Shown: positions 1-8,950, counted from the first letter of the stretch. The stretch: DNA of 54,268 nt from Pseudomonas sp. TNT3 (GCF_010095445.2 NZ_WFGV02000042.1:1-54268); one strand, 5' to 3'. Numbers and translations are program-made. The notes: generated by a model from the letters alone, not told the origin.

Positions 1-12
1 CGCTTTGGGTAG

Positions 13-90
13 AAGGGGTGGGACGAGAAGTCTCCCACAGTCTGTACTGGTCAGAGTCAGAATCGAGTCTGTAGTCCCACCCCACCCCTT
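13..90. repeat. GC-rich inverted repeat at the left edge
   Basis: The ten bases GGGGTGGGAC at 15-24 are matched by their reverse complement at 74-83, and the C-rich arm continues to about 90. It may be the end of an upstream transcript or a degenerate intergenic repeat. The first 230 bases hold no gene I can support. Confidence 0.4.
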
Positions 91-107
91 CAAGTCTAAA
101 CATACAA

Positions 108-190
108 GCGAGCCTGCTCGCGATAGCAGACGGACAGTCGACGCAGATGTCACCCGACACTCCGCCATCGCGAGCAGGCGCGCTCCCACA
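108..190. repeat. REP-type inverted repeat
   Basis: Two arms built on the words CCTGCTCGCGATAGC and GCCATCGCGAGCAGGC face each other at about 113-127 and 163-178, followed by the usual GCTCCCACA tail. This is the common extragenic palindrome of fluorescent pseudomonads, placed just before the DedA-PAP2 gene. Confidence 0.75.
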
Positions 191-230
191 AGGAGATGAA
201 ATCAATTGAACATTCAATGGAGTTGTATGT

Positions 231-1547
231 ATGGGCCCATGGCTCGATAGCGTGACCGGTTGGTTGACGGTGAACCCACAATGGCTGGCTGCGGCGGTGT
301 TCATCGTGGCGTTTGTGGAATGCCTGGCGATTGCCGGCCTGATCGTGCCTGGCACGGTGCTGCTGTTTGCCGTCGCGGTGTTGGCGGGCAGTGGAGCACT
401 GTCATTGAGCGAAACGCTGCTGCTGGGTTTCCTGGCCGGCGTTCTGGGCGACATCGTTTCCTACTTCATTGGACGTCATTTCCATCAGAACATCCGGCGC
501 CTTCCAGGGCTGCGTCATCATCCAGAATGGATCGCCGGGGCCGAGACCTACTTCCAGCGTTACGGTATCGCCAGCCTGTTAGTCGGACGTTTTATCGGCC
601 CTCTACGCCCCATGCTGCCAATGGTCGCCGGGATGTTCGACATGCCCTTCCCGCGCTTTCTTGCCATCAGCTTGCTGGCCGCTGCGGGCTGGAGCGTCGC
701 CTATCTTCTGCCTGGCTGGGCCACGGGCGCGGCAATACGCTTGCCACTGCCGGAAGGGTTCTGGCCTGAAGCGGGCATCGTCGCGGGGAGCATTGCGGCA
801 ATGGTCGGCCTGAGTATCACTAGCAGTATGCGCCGCCACCGCAAAGCAACGGTGCTGATTGCCGGCATGAGCTGTTTGATTCTTGCAGGCCTGTTCATCG
901 GTTACCCGTACCTGACAGCCCTTGATCAGGGGGTGATGACGCTCATCCAGGAACATCGCAAGCCGATGCTCGATGAGGTCGCCGTCACGTTCACGCTGAT
1001 CGGCGAATTCCGCAACATGCTGATGTTCAGCGCCCTGCTGACGGTACTGTTGCTGCTTACCCGACAGTGGCGACAAGCGATATTCGCCGGCAGCACTCTG
1101 CTCTTCACGGCACTGGCCAATACCGCGACGAAGCAATTTTTCGCCCGGGTGCGTCCTGAGGTGTTGAGTGATCCGCTGGTGAGCTACAGCATGCCCAGCG
1201 GGCACGCCTCTGGCGCTTTCGCGTTGTTCCTGACCCTGGCTGTGCTGGCCGGGCGCGGACAACCGCCGCGGCTGCGTCTGACGTGGTTGCTGTTGGGATG
1301 CTTGCCCGCGCTGTCGATCGCCCTGTCTCGGGTGTATCTGGGCGCGCATTGGCCGACCGATGTGGTGGCTGGTGCGATGCTCGCCGCGTGCGTATGTGCT
1401 GCAAGCCTTTGGCTGATTCAGCGCAAGGAACCGCTCAACGCCATGCCACCCCGGGTCTGGTGGCTGGTGCTGCCGGCCCTGACGATACTGTTCGGCTTTT
1501 TCGCGCTGAGGCATTTGCCCCACGCGATGTTGAGGTATGCCTACTGA
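231..1547 (+). CDS. DedA-PAP2 fusion membrane protein (lipid phosphatase-like)
   Basis: This 438-residue inner-membrane protein joins two families. Residues about 1-190 are a DedA/SNARE-associated domain with the typical GLIVPGTVLLF start and a GRFIGPLRPMLPMVAG motif. Residues about 215-410 are a PAP2 phosphatase with its three catalytic motifs: KQFFARVRP, the PSGHA box and SRVYLGAHWPTD. DedA proteins are linked to lipid-carrier flipping, and PAP2 enzymes dephosphorylate lipid phosphates such as undecaprenyl pyrophosphate. A joint role in recycling a membrane lipid carrier is therefore inferred. GGAG sits eight bases before the ATG. A REP element follows the gene, so it is probably transcribed alone. 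Confidence 0.9.
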   Translation: MGPWLDSVTGWLTVNPQWLAAAVFIVAFVECLAIAGLIVPGTVLLFAVAVLAGSGALSLSETLLLGFLAGVLGDIVSYFIGRHFHQNIRRLPGLRHHPEWIAGAETYFQRYGIASLLVGRFIGPLRPMLPMVAGMFDMPFPRFLAISLLAAAGWSVAYLLPGWATGAAIRLPLPEGFWPEAGIVAGSIAAMVGLSITSSMRRHRKATVLIAGMSCLILAGLFIGYPYLTALDQGVMTLIQEHRKPMLDEVAVTFTLIGEFRNMLMFSALLTVLLLLTRQWRQAIFAGSTLLFTALANTATKQFFARVRPEVLSDPLVSYSMPSGHASGAFALFLTLAVLAGRGQPPRLRLTWLLLGCLPALSIALSRVYLGAHWPTDVVAGAMLAACVCAASLWLIQRKEPLNAMPPRVWWLVLPALTILFGFFALRHLPHAMLRYAY

Positions 1548-1577
1548 GTTTGCTGACAAAAATCCCGTAGCAGCTCT

Positions 1578-1673
1578 CCTGTGGGAGCAAAGCTTGCTCG
1601 CGATGGCAGTGCGTCAGGAAGTCTTGGTGTTGACTGACACGCCGCCATCGCGAGCAAGCTCTGCTCCCACAGG
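1578..1673. repeat. REP-type inverted repeat, near-perfect 30-base arms
   Basis: Arms at 1578-1607 and 1644-1673 both carry the words for CTGTGGGAGCA and GCTTGCTCGCGATGGC in opposite orientation. They lie between convergent genes, where they could also end transcription. Confidence 0.85.
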
Positions 1674-1738
1674 TTTTCGAGTCTCGCAGGCTCGGCAGCT
1701 GCTACACGTGCTACAGCGATTAACGATGCATGATGATT

Positions 1739-2329
1739 TCAGGCAAACAACTCGCCCTGCAACTCATCCAGCAGCGCTTGAATGGCATCCAGCCGCTGCT
1801 GCGGATCATCAAGTTGCAGCAAATCAATCTTGTCCACTTCGGCGAACGGCAGCAGATAGGCAAGCTGATTGGCCAGAGACTGCTGACCGGTGGCTTCGGT
1901 GCCCATGTTCAATGCTTCAACCATCGGATGTTCGGCCAGGGCCTTGAGCAAGGCGACCAGATCGGCATCCTCATCCTGCAAAGGTTGTTCTGGCTCGTCT
2001 TCCAGCCACTCGACCTCGGCAATCGTCAACTGATCGCGCTGGACCTCGGTGCGCAACACATTGAAACGCCTTCCGCCCTGCACGCGAATACCCAACAAGC
2101 CATTTTCTTGCTGCTTGAAGTCAGTGATCAGTGCTTCACAGCCCACCAGTGCATAGCCCTCGGGGGCTAGACCGACCTCTTCGCCGTCGAGGATGCACAC
2201 CACGCCAAAACCGCCGCCCTGCTTCATGCAGCGGCCGATCATGTCCAGGTAGCGCGCCTCGAAGATCTGCAAATCGAGAATGCAGCCAGGAAACAACACT
2301 GTGTTCAGCGGAAAAAGCGGCAAGCTCAT
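1739..2329 (-). CDS. LON peptidase substrate-binding domain protein
   Basis: This 196-residue protein resembles the N-terminal substrate-recognition domain of Lon protease, without ATPase or protease parts. It starts with the usual hydrophobic run LPLFPLNTVLFPG and has the FEARYLDMI helix. Stand-alone proteins of this type are common in Pseudomonas, but their role is unknown. I chose the second ATG, at 2329, because the AAGGA ribosome site lies about seven bases before it and almost touches the first ATG at 2335. It lies just downstream of lrgB-like and cidA-like genes on the same strand and may be co-transcribed with them. Confidence 0.88.
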   Translation of the reverse strand: MSLPLFPLNTVLFPGCILDLQIFEARYLDMIGRCMKQGGGFGVVCILDGEEVGLAPEGYALVGCEALITDFKQQENGLLGIRVQGGRRFNVLRTEVQRDQLTIAEVEWLEDEPEQPLQDEDADLVALLKALAEHPMVEALNMGTEATGQQSLANQLAYLLPFAEVDKIDLLQLDDPQQRLDAIQALLDELQGELFA

Positions 2330-2339
2330 AGACATTTCC

Positions 2340-3056
2340 TTACACCACCATCGACACCGCCAACGGCAGGAACACCGCCGTGGCCACGCCCATCAGACTC
2401 ATCGCCAACGCCGCGAAGGCGCCGCACTCTTCACTTTCCTGCATCGCCACCGCCGTGCCGACCGCGTGGGCGGTCATGCCCAGGGCCATGCCGCGGGCTT
2501 CGGCGCTGTGCACACCCAGTCGGGTCAGCAGGCTTGGCCCGAAGATCGCCCCGATCACGCCGGTGATCAGCACAAACACCGCCGCCAACGCCGCGACACC
2601 ACCAATCTGCTCGGCCACCAACATGGCGATCGGCGACGTCACCGACTTCGGCGCCATCGTCATCAAAATCATGTGTTCGGCGCCAAACCACCAGCCCAGC
2701 AACACGCCCATCCCCGTGGCGACGACACCGCCTATCACCAGCGTAGTAAATATCGGCCAGAACAACTGCCGAATCCGTCGCAGATTCAGGTAAAGCGGAA
2801 CGGCCAGTGCAACCGTCGCCGGCCCTAACAGGATGCTGAGAATCTCGGTGCTTTTGCGGTATTCGGCGTAGGTCAGACCACAACTGATCAACACGCCGAT
2901 CACCAACAGCATGGAGACCAGCACCGGCTGCAAAAAGATCCAGCGGGTTTTCTCGAACGCCGCCAACACCAACTGATAAGCGCCAAGCGTGATCCCGATA
3001 CCAAACAACGGATGGTGGATTACCGACGTCCAGGCGCCGTGCCAATCGAAAATCAT
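2340..3056 (-). CDS. LrgB/CidB family membrane protein
   Basis: This 238-residue integral membrane protein of the LrgB/CidB family has several hydrophobic segments and the conserved stretch APKSVTSPIAM near residue 135. In Staphylococcus, partners of this type modulate murein hydrolase export and cell lysis. In Gram-negatives they are also proposed to act in metabolite export. Its ATG overlaps the end of the CidA/LrgA-like gene by four bases (ATGA), so the two are translationally coupled and probably form a two-component membrane complex. The family is clear from sequence; the physiological role here is inferred. Confidence 0.9.
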   Translation of the reverse strand: MIFDWHGAWTSVIHHPLFGIGITLGAYQLVLAAFEKTRWIFLQPVLVSMLLVIGVLISCGLTYAEYRKSTEILSILLGPATVALAVPLYLNLRRIRQLFWPIFTTLVIGGVVATGMGVLLGWWFGAEHMILMTMAPKSVTSPIAMLVAEQIGGVAALAAVFVLITGVIGAIFGPSLLTRLGVHSAEARGMALGMTAHAVGTAVAMQESEECGAFAALAMSLMGVATAVFLPLAVSMVV

Positions 3057-3415
3057 TGGCTGTCCTCGGGATGGGCGTGACGCTTGACCATGCGCTGCAT
3101 CAGCACGCCGGCAAACGCCATGGACAGCAGGAGCGACAACACCAGGGCGCCAACGATGGCCCAGAAGTCAGCCGCAATGTCCTTGGCATACACCATCACG
3201 CCCACTGCCGGCGGTACCAGCAGCAACGGCAGATAACGCAGCAGACTGCTGGCTGCCAGGTTCAGAGGTTCGCCCACCTGGCCACGGAATATCAGGAACA
3301 CCAGCAGCAACAGCAGGCCGACGATAGGCCCCGGCAGCACCGGCAGAAACAGGTGATTGATCGCTGTGCCGAGCAATTGGAACAGCACCAGCCAGGTTAA
3401 ACCTCGTAACAACAT
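3053..3415 (-). CDS. CidA/LrgA family holin-like protein
   Basis: This 120-residue protein has four predicted hydrophobic segments and the family signature LPGPIVGLLLLL near residue 27. CidA/LrgA proteins are small holin-like membrane proteins paired with a CidB/LrgB partner, which follows here with a four-base overlap. Length is normal for the family. The C-terminal tail is basic (RMVKRHAHPED) and probably cytoplasmic. The 197 bases upstream separate it from the divergent maoC-like gene and must hold promoters for both, but I could not identify a convincing pair of boxes. Confidence 0.88.
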   Translation of the reverse strand: MLLRGLTWLVLFQLLGTAINHLFLPVLPGPIVGLLLLLVFLIFRGQVGEPLNLAASSLLRYLPLLLVPPAVGVMVYAKDIAADFWAIVGALVLSLLLSMAFAGVLMQRMVKRHAHPEDSQ

Positions 3416-3612
3416 CCTTAAATCTCCTGCAGAACCCGTCCCCGCGGTAGCGGGCCGAGCATTATAAGCACGTCATCGCTATAGATCGGCATTCGCCAAA
3501 AGCATGGTCAGTTGACCTTGGCCCATTGCCATGTTGATCTAAAGTGGTAATTCGGGAGGTCAAATCCCCCCACCTAAAAACTATAAAACCGATGAACCCA
3601 AGGAGAGTCTCA

Positions 3613-4068
3613 ATGCCCTATGTTCCCGTTGCAGAGCTCAAAGATTATGTCGGCAAGGAACTTGGATGTTCCGAATGGCTCACCATCGATCAGGAGCGCA
3701 TCAACCTGTTCGCCGAAGCCACCGGGGATTATCAGTTCATCCACGTCGACCCGGTCAAAGCCGCGCAAACGCCTTTCGGCAGCACTATCGCCCACGGCTT
3801 CCTGTCGCTGTCACTGATCCCCAAACTGATGGAAGACATCCTCGTCCTGCCTGAAGGCCTGAAGATGGTGGTCAATTACGGCCTCGACAGCGTGCGGTTC
3901 ATTCAACCGGTCAAGGTCAACTCCAAAGTAAGACTCAAGGTCGAACTGAGCGAAGTCAACGAGAAGAAACCCGGCCAATGGCTGCTCAAAGCCACCGCCA
4001 CGCTTGAGATTGAAGGCTCGGACAAGCCGGCGTACATCGCCGAACCACTGTCACTCTGCTTCGTGTAA
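3613..4068 (+). CDS. MaoC family dehydratase
   Basis: This 151-residue hot-dog-fold protein carries the (R)-specific enoyl-CoA hydratase signature: catalytic Asp and His in the stretch GDYQFIHVDPVKA, then FGSTIAHGFLSLSL. It would hydrate trans-2-enoyl-CoA. In Pseudomonas such enzymes connect beta-oxidation or fatty acid synthesis with polyester precursors, but the true substrate cannot be read from the sequence. An upstream in-frame start at 3544 would add 23 residues. I prefer 3613 because AGGAGA ends six bases before this ATG. The gene stands alone between divergent cidA-like and downstream lipoprotein genes. Confidence 0.9.
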   Translation: MPYVPVAELKDYVGKELGCSEWLTIDQERINLFAEATGDYQFIHVDPVKAAQTPFGSTIAHGFLSLSLIPKLMEDILVLPEGLKMVVNYGLDSVRFIQPVKVNSKVRLKVELSEVNEKKPGQWLLKATATLEIEGSDKPAYIAEPLSLCFV

Positions 4069-4171
4069 ACCATCCCGGATGCGAAGCAGCTCATGCTGTT
4101 TCGCGCCCCCTCTCTATATATAAGTGATAGAGCTGCGGCATACTCGGTCGCCTAATTGCCCGGATCCCGCT

Positions 4172-5890
4172 ATGCGCTCGATTGCCCTCCTCGCCTTGAC
4201 CCTGATGCTGACCGCTTGCGGCGACGGTGAATCACTGTTGCCGCCTGACGCTCGCCTCCCGGACGGTGGGCGTTATCGCGGCGATCTGGTCAACGGACTG
4301 CTGCAAGGCCAGGGTCGCATCGACTACCCGAACAGCAGCTGGTACGCCGGCGAGTTCGACAAAGGGCAATGGCATCGCCAGGGGGAATGGCACGGTAGCA
4401 ACGGCGAGGTCTATCGCGGGCAATTCAATCAAGGCCTGTTCGACGGCCAGGGCACGCTGACCACCAACGGCAGCAGCTACACCGGCGGGTTCAAGGCGGG
4501 TCGGCGGGACGGCGAAGGCACCCTCAAAGAAAACGGCATGACCTACCGTGGCGAATTCAAGGCCGACCAGTATTCCGGGCTCGGTCGACTCGAACTCGAC
4601 GACGGCAGTTCGTATCAAGGTCAGTTCGCGCACGGCAAACCCAACGGTGAAGGTCAGCGCGGCGACGCCAGCGGCAATCAATTCACCGGGCATTTCGTCG
4701 ACGGACAGCTGGAAGGCAACGGAACATTCAACAGTGCTGACGGCGACATTTATGTCGGCAGCTTCAAAAACAATCAATTGCACGGCAAGGGTCGCTACGA
4801 AAATGCCGACGGCGATGTCTGGCTTGGGCAATTCAAGGAAGGATCGCTGAACGGCAAGGGCGAGTTGATCGGCGCCGACGGCAGCCATTACATCGGCCAC
4901 TTCAGCGACTGGCGCTTTAGCGGCCCAGGTCGACTGAACCTGCCAGACGGCAGTTTCTACATTGGCCAGTTCGACAACGACAGTTACTCGGGCCGCGGCA
5001 CCCTGGTATTGACCGACGGCACCGTGCAAAGCGGCACCTGGATCAATGGCCAGCGAGTCCGCGACGCCGACGGCAAGCTGCTGCCCGACAGCCTCGAACT
5101 CGGTCTTTTGGCCCAGGGCCGCTTGCTCGAAGAAACGCTGGCCAGCGTGCCCGCCTCGACCCCGGCGATCGAACTCTACACCTTGACCCTCGGCGGTGAT
5201 GGCAAACAGAGCGTGTTCCTGCGTGAATCCGACTATGTCAGCAACATGCTCAGCAGCCGCTTTGGTGCTTATGGTCAGATTCGCCTGGTCAACCATCGCG
5301 ACCATCTCGTCGATCGGCCGATGGCCACCCGGGAAAACCTGCGACGCGCCGCCGCAACGCTGGCCGAACGCAGCGGGCCGGAAGATTTGATCTTCATCTA
5401 CCTGACCAGCCACGGCAGCAGCGAGCACGAACTGGTGCTCGACCAGCCCCGCATGGAGCTGTCAGACCTGCCGGCCGACGAACTCGCCGCCGTGCTGGCC
5501 CCGCTGAAAAACCGCGACAAGATCATTGTCATCTCGTCGTGCTACTCCGGTGGTTTCATCCCGATGCTCAAGGATGAACGCACCCTGATCATGACGGCGT
5601 CCCGCGCCGACCGTGTGTCGTTCGGTTGCTCGGAAGAAGCCAACTTCACCTACTTCGGTGACGCCCTGTTTGCCCAGGCACTGAACCAGACAGACGACCT
5701 TGAACAGGCGTTCAAGCTGGCCAAGGCTACGGTGGCCGAGCGTGAGCTCGCAGACAACTTTGAAGCCTCTGAACCGCAGATATGGGCGCCGAAGACGGTC
5801 CTGTCCCACTGGCAGTTGTTGCGTAAACAACAAGCACGCAAGGCACTGCAAAGTGTCTCTATCAGCAGCAAGGATGCAAAGAGCAACTAA
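4172..5890 (+). CDS. MORN-repeat lipoprotein with caspase-like (C13) peptidase domain
   Basis: This 572-residue predicted lipoprotein has a signal peptide ending in the lipobox LTAC (Cys 16). About ten MORN repeats follow to roughly residue 310, each with the pattern Y-G-F/Q...G-G. The C-terminal 230 residues resemble C13/caspase-fold peptidases: a His in LTSHGSSEH (His 414) and a Cys in SSCYSGG (Cys 457) form the expected dyad. MORN repeats usually bind lipid or scaffold membranes, so the protein probably tethers a Cys peptidase to the cell envelope. Its substrate is unknown. The start at 4172 is chosen because it gives the signal peptide directly; an earlier ATG at 4124 would bury it. Confidence 0.85.
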   Translation: MRSIALLALTLMLTACGDGESLLPPDARLPDGGRYRGDLVNGLLQGQGRIDYPNSSWYAGEFDKGQWHRQGEWHGSNGEVYRGQFNQGLFDGQGTLTTNGSSYTGGFKAGRRDGEGTLKENGMTYRGEFKADQYSGLGRLELDDGSSYQGQFAHGKPNGEGQRGDASGNQFTGHFVDGQLEGNGTFNSADGDIYVGSFKNNQLHGKGRYENADGDVWLGQFKEGSLNGKGELIGADGSHYIGHFSDWRFSGPGRLNLPDGSFYIGQFDNDSYSGRGTLVLTDGTVQSGTWINGQRVRDADGKLLPDSLELGLLAQGRLLEETLASVPASTPAIELYTLTLGGDGKQSVFLRESDYVSNMLSSRFGAYGQIRLVNHRDHLVDRPMATRENLRRAAATLAERSGPEDLIFIYLTSHGSSEHELVLDQPRMELSDLPADELAAVLAPLKNRDKIIVISSCYSGGFIPMLKDERTLIMTASRADRVSFGCSEEANFTYFGDALFAQALNQTDDLEQAFKLAKATVAERELADNFEASEPQIWAPKTVLSHWQLLRKQQARKALQSVSISSKDAKSN

Positions 5891-5917
5891 GCTGAACAGT
5901 ATCAAGGGAGAAACACT

Positions 5918-6559
5918 ATGTACTTGACGCCTCAGCACGTACTGCTTGCCGGAGCTACCGGGTTAACCGGTGAACACCTGCTTGACCGCCTGCTCAACGA
6001 ACCCACGATTACCCGGGTTTTGGCCCCTTCACGCCGACCATTGGCCAAACATCCCCATCTGGAAAACCCCGTCGGCGACCCGGCCGTGTTCCTGCCACAA
6101 CTCAACGGCCGCGTAGACATTGCCTACTGCTGCCTGGGCACCACAATCAAACAGGCCGGCTCGGAAGAGGCGTTCCGCGCAGTGGACCTGGACATGGTGG
6201 TGGCCTTCGCCAAACGTGCCCGAGAGATGGGTGCACGACACCTGATCGTGATCAGCGCGCTGGGGGCCGATCGCAGATCCTCGGTTTTCTATAACCGGGT
6301 TAAAGGCGAAATGGAATACGCCCTGCGTGAGCAAAACTGGCCGCAACTGACCATTTGTCGCCCATCACTGCTGCTGGGTGATCGTCTGGAACCGCGTTTT
6401 GCCGAGAAAGTGGCAGGGCCTTTGTCTCGACTGATCCCGGGTAAATATCACGGCATCGAAGCTTGTCAGCTGGCCCGCGCAATGTGGCGGTTGGCATTGG
6501 AAGAGCAGGATGGGGTGCGGGTGGTTGAATCGGATGAGTTACGCAAGTTAGGTAAGTAA
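5918..6559 (+). CDS. NAD(P)-binding Rossmann-fold oxidoreductase
   Basis: This 213-residue protein begins with a nucleotide-binding loop (LLAGATGLTGEHLLD) typical of atypical short-chain dehydrogenases related to HTATIP2 and NmrA-like proteins. A later YNRVKGEMEYAL stretch contains the Tyr-x-x-x-Lys active-site pair (Y and K of YNRVK). It may be a real reductase; the substrate is unknown. It starts 27 bases after the caspase-like lipoprotein gene, with AAGGGAGA upstream of its ATG, so the two genes probably form a transcript. A REP element follows. Confidence 0.85.
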   Translation: MYLTPQHVLLAGATGLTGEHLLDRLLNEPTITRVLAPSRRPLAKHPHLENPVGDPAVFLPQLNGRVDIAYCCLGTTIKQAGSEEAFRAVDLDMVVAFAKRAREMGARHLIVISALGADRRSSVFYNRVKGEMEYALREQNWPQLTICRPSLLLGDRLEPRFAEKVAGPLSRLIPGKYHGIEACQLARAMWRLALEEQDGVRVVESDELRKLGK

Positions 6560-6569
6560 TTCGCAGACA

Positions 6570-6678
6570 TGTGGCGAGGGAGCTTGCTCCCGCTGGACTG
6601 CGCAGCAGCCCCATTTTTTTGGGGCCCCTTCGCGGCCCAGCGGGACGGTGCGACGATTCGACAAGCTCCCTCGCCACA
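6570..6678. repeat. REP-type composite inverted repeat
   Basis: The left arm at 6570-6596 (GTGGCGAGGGAGCTTGCTCC and CGCTGG) is answered by the complement at 6637-6678. Between the arms is a strong inner hairpin, CCCC followed by T7 and GGGG. It sits between convergent genes. Confidence 0.8.
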
Positions 6679-6694
6679 AGAGTCGCTCTGCGGC

Positions 6695-6979
6695 TTACAA
6701 TCCGCCAGTCGCCTGAAAACCCACGCCGAGCACCGTCAACACAGACAACGGCAACAACAGCGTATCGAGCAGCGCACTCGCCGGCAGATCAATACCCGGA
6801 TAGCTCGGCGCCTCAGCGCCAAAGCGGTCCATCGCACAGCAACCGCCGTTCATGGCATACAAATCCAGTCGAGTCCCCGAGTACACAACCGGAGCCCCTG
6901 GCTTGGCGGCATCCAGCGTGCGCGCCGTGGCACAGCCCGCCAATTGCAACGCCAGGATAATCATCAGCAGTCTATTCAT
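6695..6979 (-). CDS. YceK/YidQ-type lipoprotein
   Basis: This 94-residue predicted outer-membrane or periplasmic lipoprotein has a signal peptide ending in LAGC (Cys 15) and a YSGTRLDLYAMNGGCCAMD block followed by the PGIDLPASALLDTLLLPL stretch common to the YceK/YidQ family. Function is unknown. Its start overlaps the end of ubiX by eight bases, which indicates coupled expression with ubiX and mpl, although no functional link is known. Confidence 0.82.
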   Translation of the reverse strand: MNRLLMIILALQLAGCATARTLDAAKPGAPVVYSGTRLDLYAMNGGCCAMDRFGAEAPSYPGIDLPASALLDTLLLPLSVLTVLGVGFQATGGL

Positions 6980-7604
6980 CGCTGGTCAAATGGTGCTCAC
7001 CCCAACGCGGCAACATGTCCTGGGGAATGTTCAGCAGATTGAGGATCCGCGCCACCACGAAGTCGATCAGGTCATCGATGGTCTGTGGCTGATGGTAGAA
7101 GCCCGGCGACGCCGGCAAAATCGTCACGCCCATGTTCGACAACTTGAGCATGTGCTCCAGATGAATGCTCGAATACGGCGCCTCACGCGGCACCAGAATC
7201 AACTGGCGGCGCTCCTTCAACGTCACGTCGGCGGCACGCTCGATCAAGTTGTTGCAGGCTCCCGTCGCGATTGCCGACAAGGTCCCGGTCGAACAGGGCA
7301 CGACCACCATCGCCGCCGGTGCGCCAGAACCAGAGGCCACGGGTGACATCCAGTCTTCCTTGCCGTACACGCGAATTTGCCCGGCGGCAGCGCCGGTGTA
7401 TTCGGTGAGGAAGGCCTGCATCATCTGGGTTTTGGGTGGCAGCGAAACGTCCGTTTCAGTGGCCATCACCAGCTGCGCGGCCTTGGAAATGAGGAAGTGC
7501 ACCTCGCGGTCCTCGCGCACCAGGCAGTCCAGCAGGCGCAAACCATACTGGGCGCCCGAAGCGCCGGTCATTGCCAGCGTGATGCGTTCCGGACCGTTGT
7601 TCAT
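6972..7604 (-). CDS. ubiX: Flavin prenyltransferase UbiX
   Basis: This 210-residue enzyme joins dimethylallyl phosphate to reduced FMN to make the prenylated flavin used by the UbiD decarboxylase in ubiquinone synthesis. Family marks are the N-terminal TGASGAQYGLRLL, the PCSTGTLSAIATG loop and the LVPREAPYSSIHLEHML segment, which holds phosphate-binding residues. The ATG at 7604 overlaps the mpl stop by four bases (ATGA), so the longer reading frame upstream is not used. The mpl-ubiX order matches PA4020-PA4019 in P. aeruginosa. Confidence 0.95.
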   Translation of the reverse strand: MNNGPERITLAMTGASGAQYGLRLLDCLVREDREVHFLISKAAQLVMATETDVSLPPKTQMMQAFLTEYTGAAAGQIRVYGKEDWMSPVASGSGAPAAMVVVPCSTGTLSAIATGACNNLIERAADVTLKERRQLILVPREAPYSSIHLEHMLKLSNMGVTILPASPGFYHQPQTIDDLIDFVVARILNLLNIPQDMLPRWGEHHLTSDE

Positions 7605-8950
7605 TGCAGGGCCTCGGCGAGTTTGCCGTGCAGGCCGCCGAAGCCGCCATTGCTCATGATCACCACGTGAGTGCCTGGCTGGGCCTGGCTTTTCACGCGC
7701 TCGATGATGCCTTCCAGCGTATCGCTGACGATCGAGGGCACGGTGCACAGCGCGGCAGTGCCCGCCAGATCCCAACCGAGGTTGGCCGGCGCGTACCAGA
7801 TCACCTGATCGGCATCGTTCACACTGTCCGGCAAGCCATCGCGGTGCGCGCCAAGCTTCATGGAGTTGGAGCGGGGTTCAATGATCGCAATCAGCGGAGC
7901 GTCACCGATGCGCTTGCGCAGGCCGTCGAGCGTCGTGGCAATCGCAGTCGGATGGTGAGCGAAGTCGTCGTAAATAGTAATGCCACGGACTTCGGCAACT
8001 TTCTCCATCCGACGCTTCACGCTTTTGAATGCACTCAATGCAGCAATCCCCATGGACGGGACAACACCGACATGCCGCGCCGCAGCTAACGTCGCCAGCG
8101 CGTTGGCGACGTTGTGCTGACCGGTCATGTCCCACTCGACCACGCCTTGAACCACACCTTCGAACATCACTTCGAAGGCAGAACCGTCTTCGCTGAGCAA
8201 CTTGACCTGCCACTGACCACCCGCACCGGTGGTTTGAACCGGCGTCCAGCAACCCATTTCGATCACTCGCTGCAACGCGGGCTCGGTGGTCGGATGGATC
8301 ACCAGGCCTTCGCTGGGAATCGTGCGCACCAGATGATGGAATTGGCGTTCAATTGCCGGAAGATCCGGGAAGATGTCCGCATGATCGAACTCAAGATTGT
8401 TCAGGATCGCGGTGCGCGGACGGTAGTGAACAAACTTCGAGCGTTTGTCGAAGAACGCACTGTCGTATTCATCCGCTTCAATCACGAAGAACGGTGTGTC
8501 ACCCAGTCGCGCCGACACCGAGAAATTTTGCGGGACACCACCGATCAGGAAGCCCGGGCTCATGCCGGCGTGCTCCAGTACCCAGGCCAGCATGCTGCTG
8601 GTGGTGGTCTTGCCATGAGTGCCGGCGACGGCCAGCACCCAGCGGCCTTGCAGCACGTGATCCGCCAGCCATTGCGGGCCGGAAACGTAAGGCAAGCCTT
8701 TGTTCAGTACATATTCTACGGCCGGGTTGCCGCGGGACATGGCGTTGCCAATCACCACCAGATCCGGTGCCGGATCCAGTTGGGATGGGTCGTAGCCTTG
8801 GGTCAGCTCAATGCCTTGAGCCTCAAGCTGAGTGCTCATCGGCGGATAGACGTTAGCATCGGAACCCGTTACGTGATGGCCCAGCTCTTTGGCCAGAACC
8901 GCCATCGAACCCATGAAAGTGCCGCAAATACCAAGAATATGAATGTGCAT
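7601..8950 (-). CDS. mpl: UDP-MurNAc-tripeptide ligase Mpl
   Basis: This 449-residue cytoplasmic Mur ligase attaches recycled L-Ala-gamma-D-Glu-meso-diaminopimelate to UDP-MurNAc in peptidoglycan recycling. The N-terminal Rossmann part starts MHIHILGICGTFMGSMA. The ATP loop is AGTHGKTTTSSML, and the Mur-ligase stretch EADEYDSAFFDKRSKF follows. The start at 8950 is placed at the conserved MHIHILG, 18 residues after the first possible ATG. It is followed by ubiX with a four-base overlap. Confidence 0.95.
   Translation of the reverse strand: MHIHILGICGTFMGSMAVLAKELGHHVTGSDANVYPPMSTQLEAQGIELTQGYDPSQLDPAPDLVVIGNAMSRGNPAVEYVLNKGLPYVSGPQWLADHVLQGRWVLAVAGTHGKTTTSSMLAWVLEHAGMSPGFLIGGVPQNFSVSARLGDTPFFVIEADEYDSAFFDKRSKFVHYRPRTAILNNLEFDHADIFPDLPAIERQFHHLVRTIPSEGLVIHPTTEPALQRVIEMGCWTPVQTTGAGGQWQVKLLSEDGSAFEVMFEGVVQGVVEWDMTGQHNVANALATLAAARHVGVVPSMGIAALSAFKSVKRRMEKVAEVRGITIYDDFAHHPTAIATTLDGLRKRIGDAPLIAIIEPRSNSMKLGAHRDGLPDSVNDADQVIWYAPANLGWDLAGTAALCTVPSIVSDTLEGIIERVKSQAQPGTHVVIMSNGGFGGLHGKLAEALQ

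Noticed and set aside
4232..5428. A 398-codon minus-strand frame with Ala/Val/Glu-rich repeats
   Set aside because: Its repeats only mirror the MORN repeats of the lipoprotein on the plus strand.
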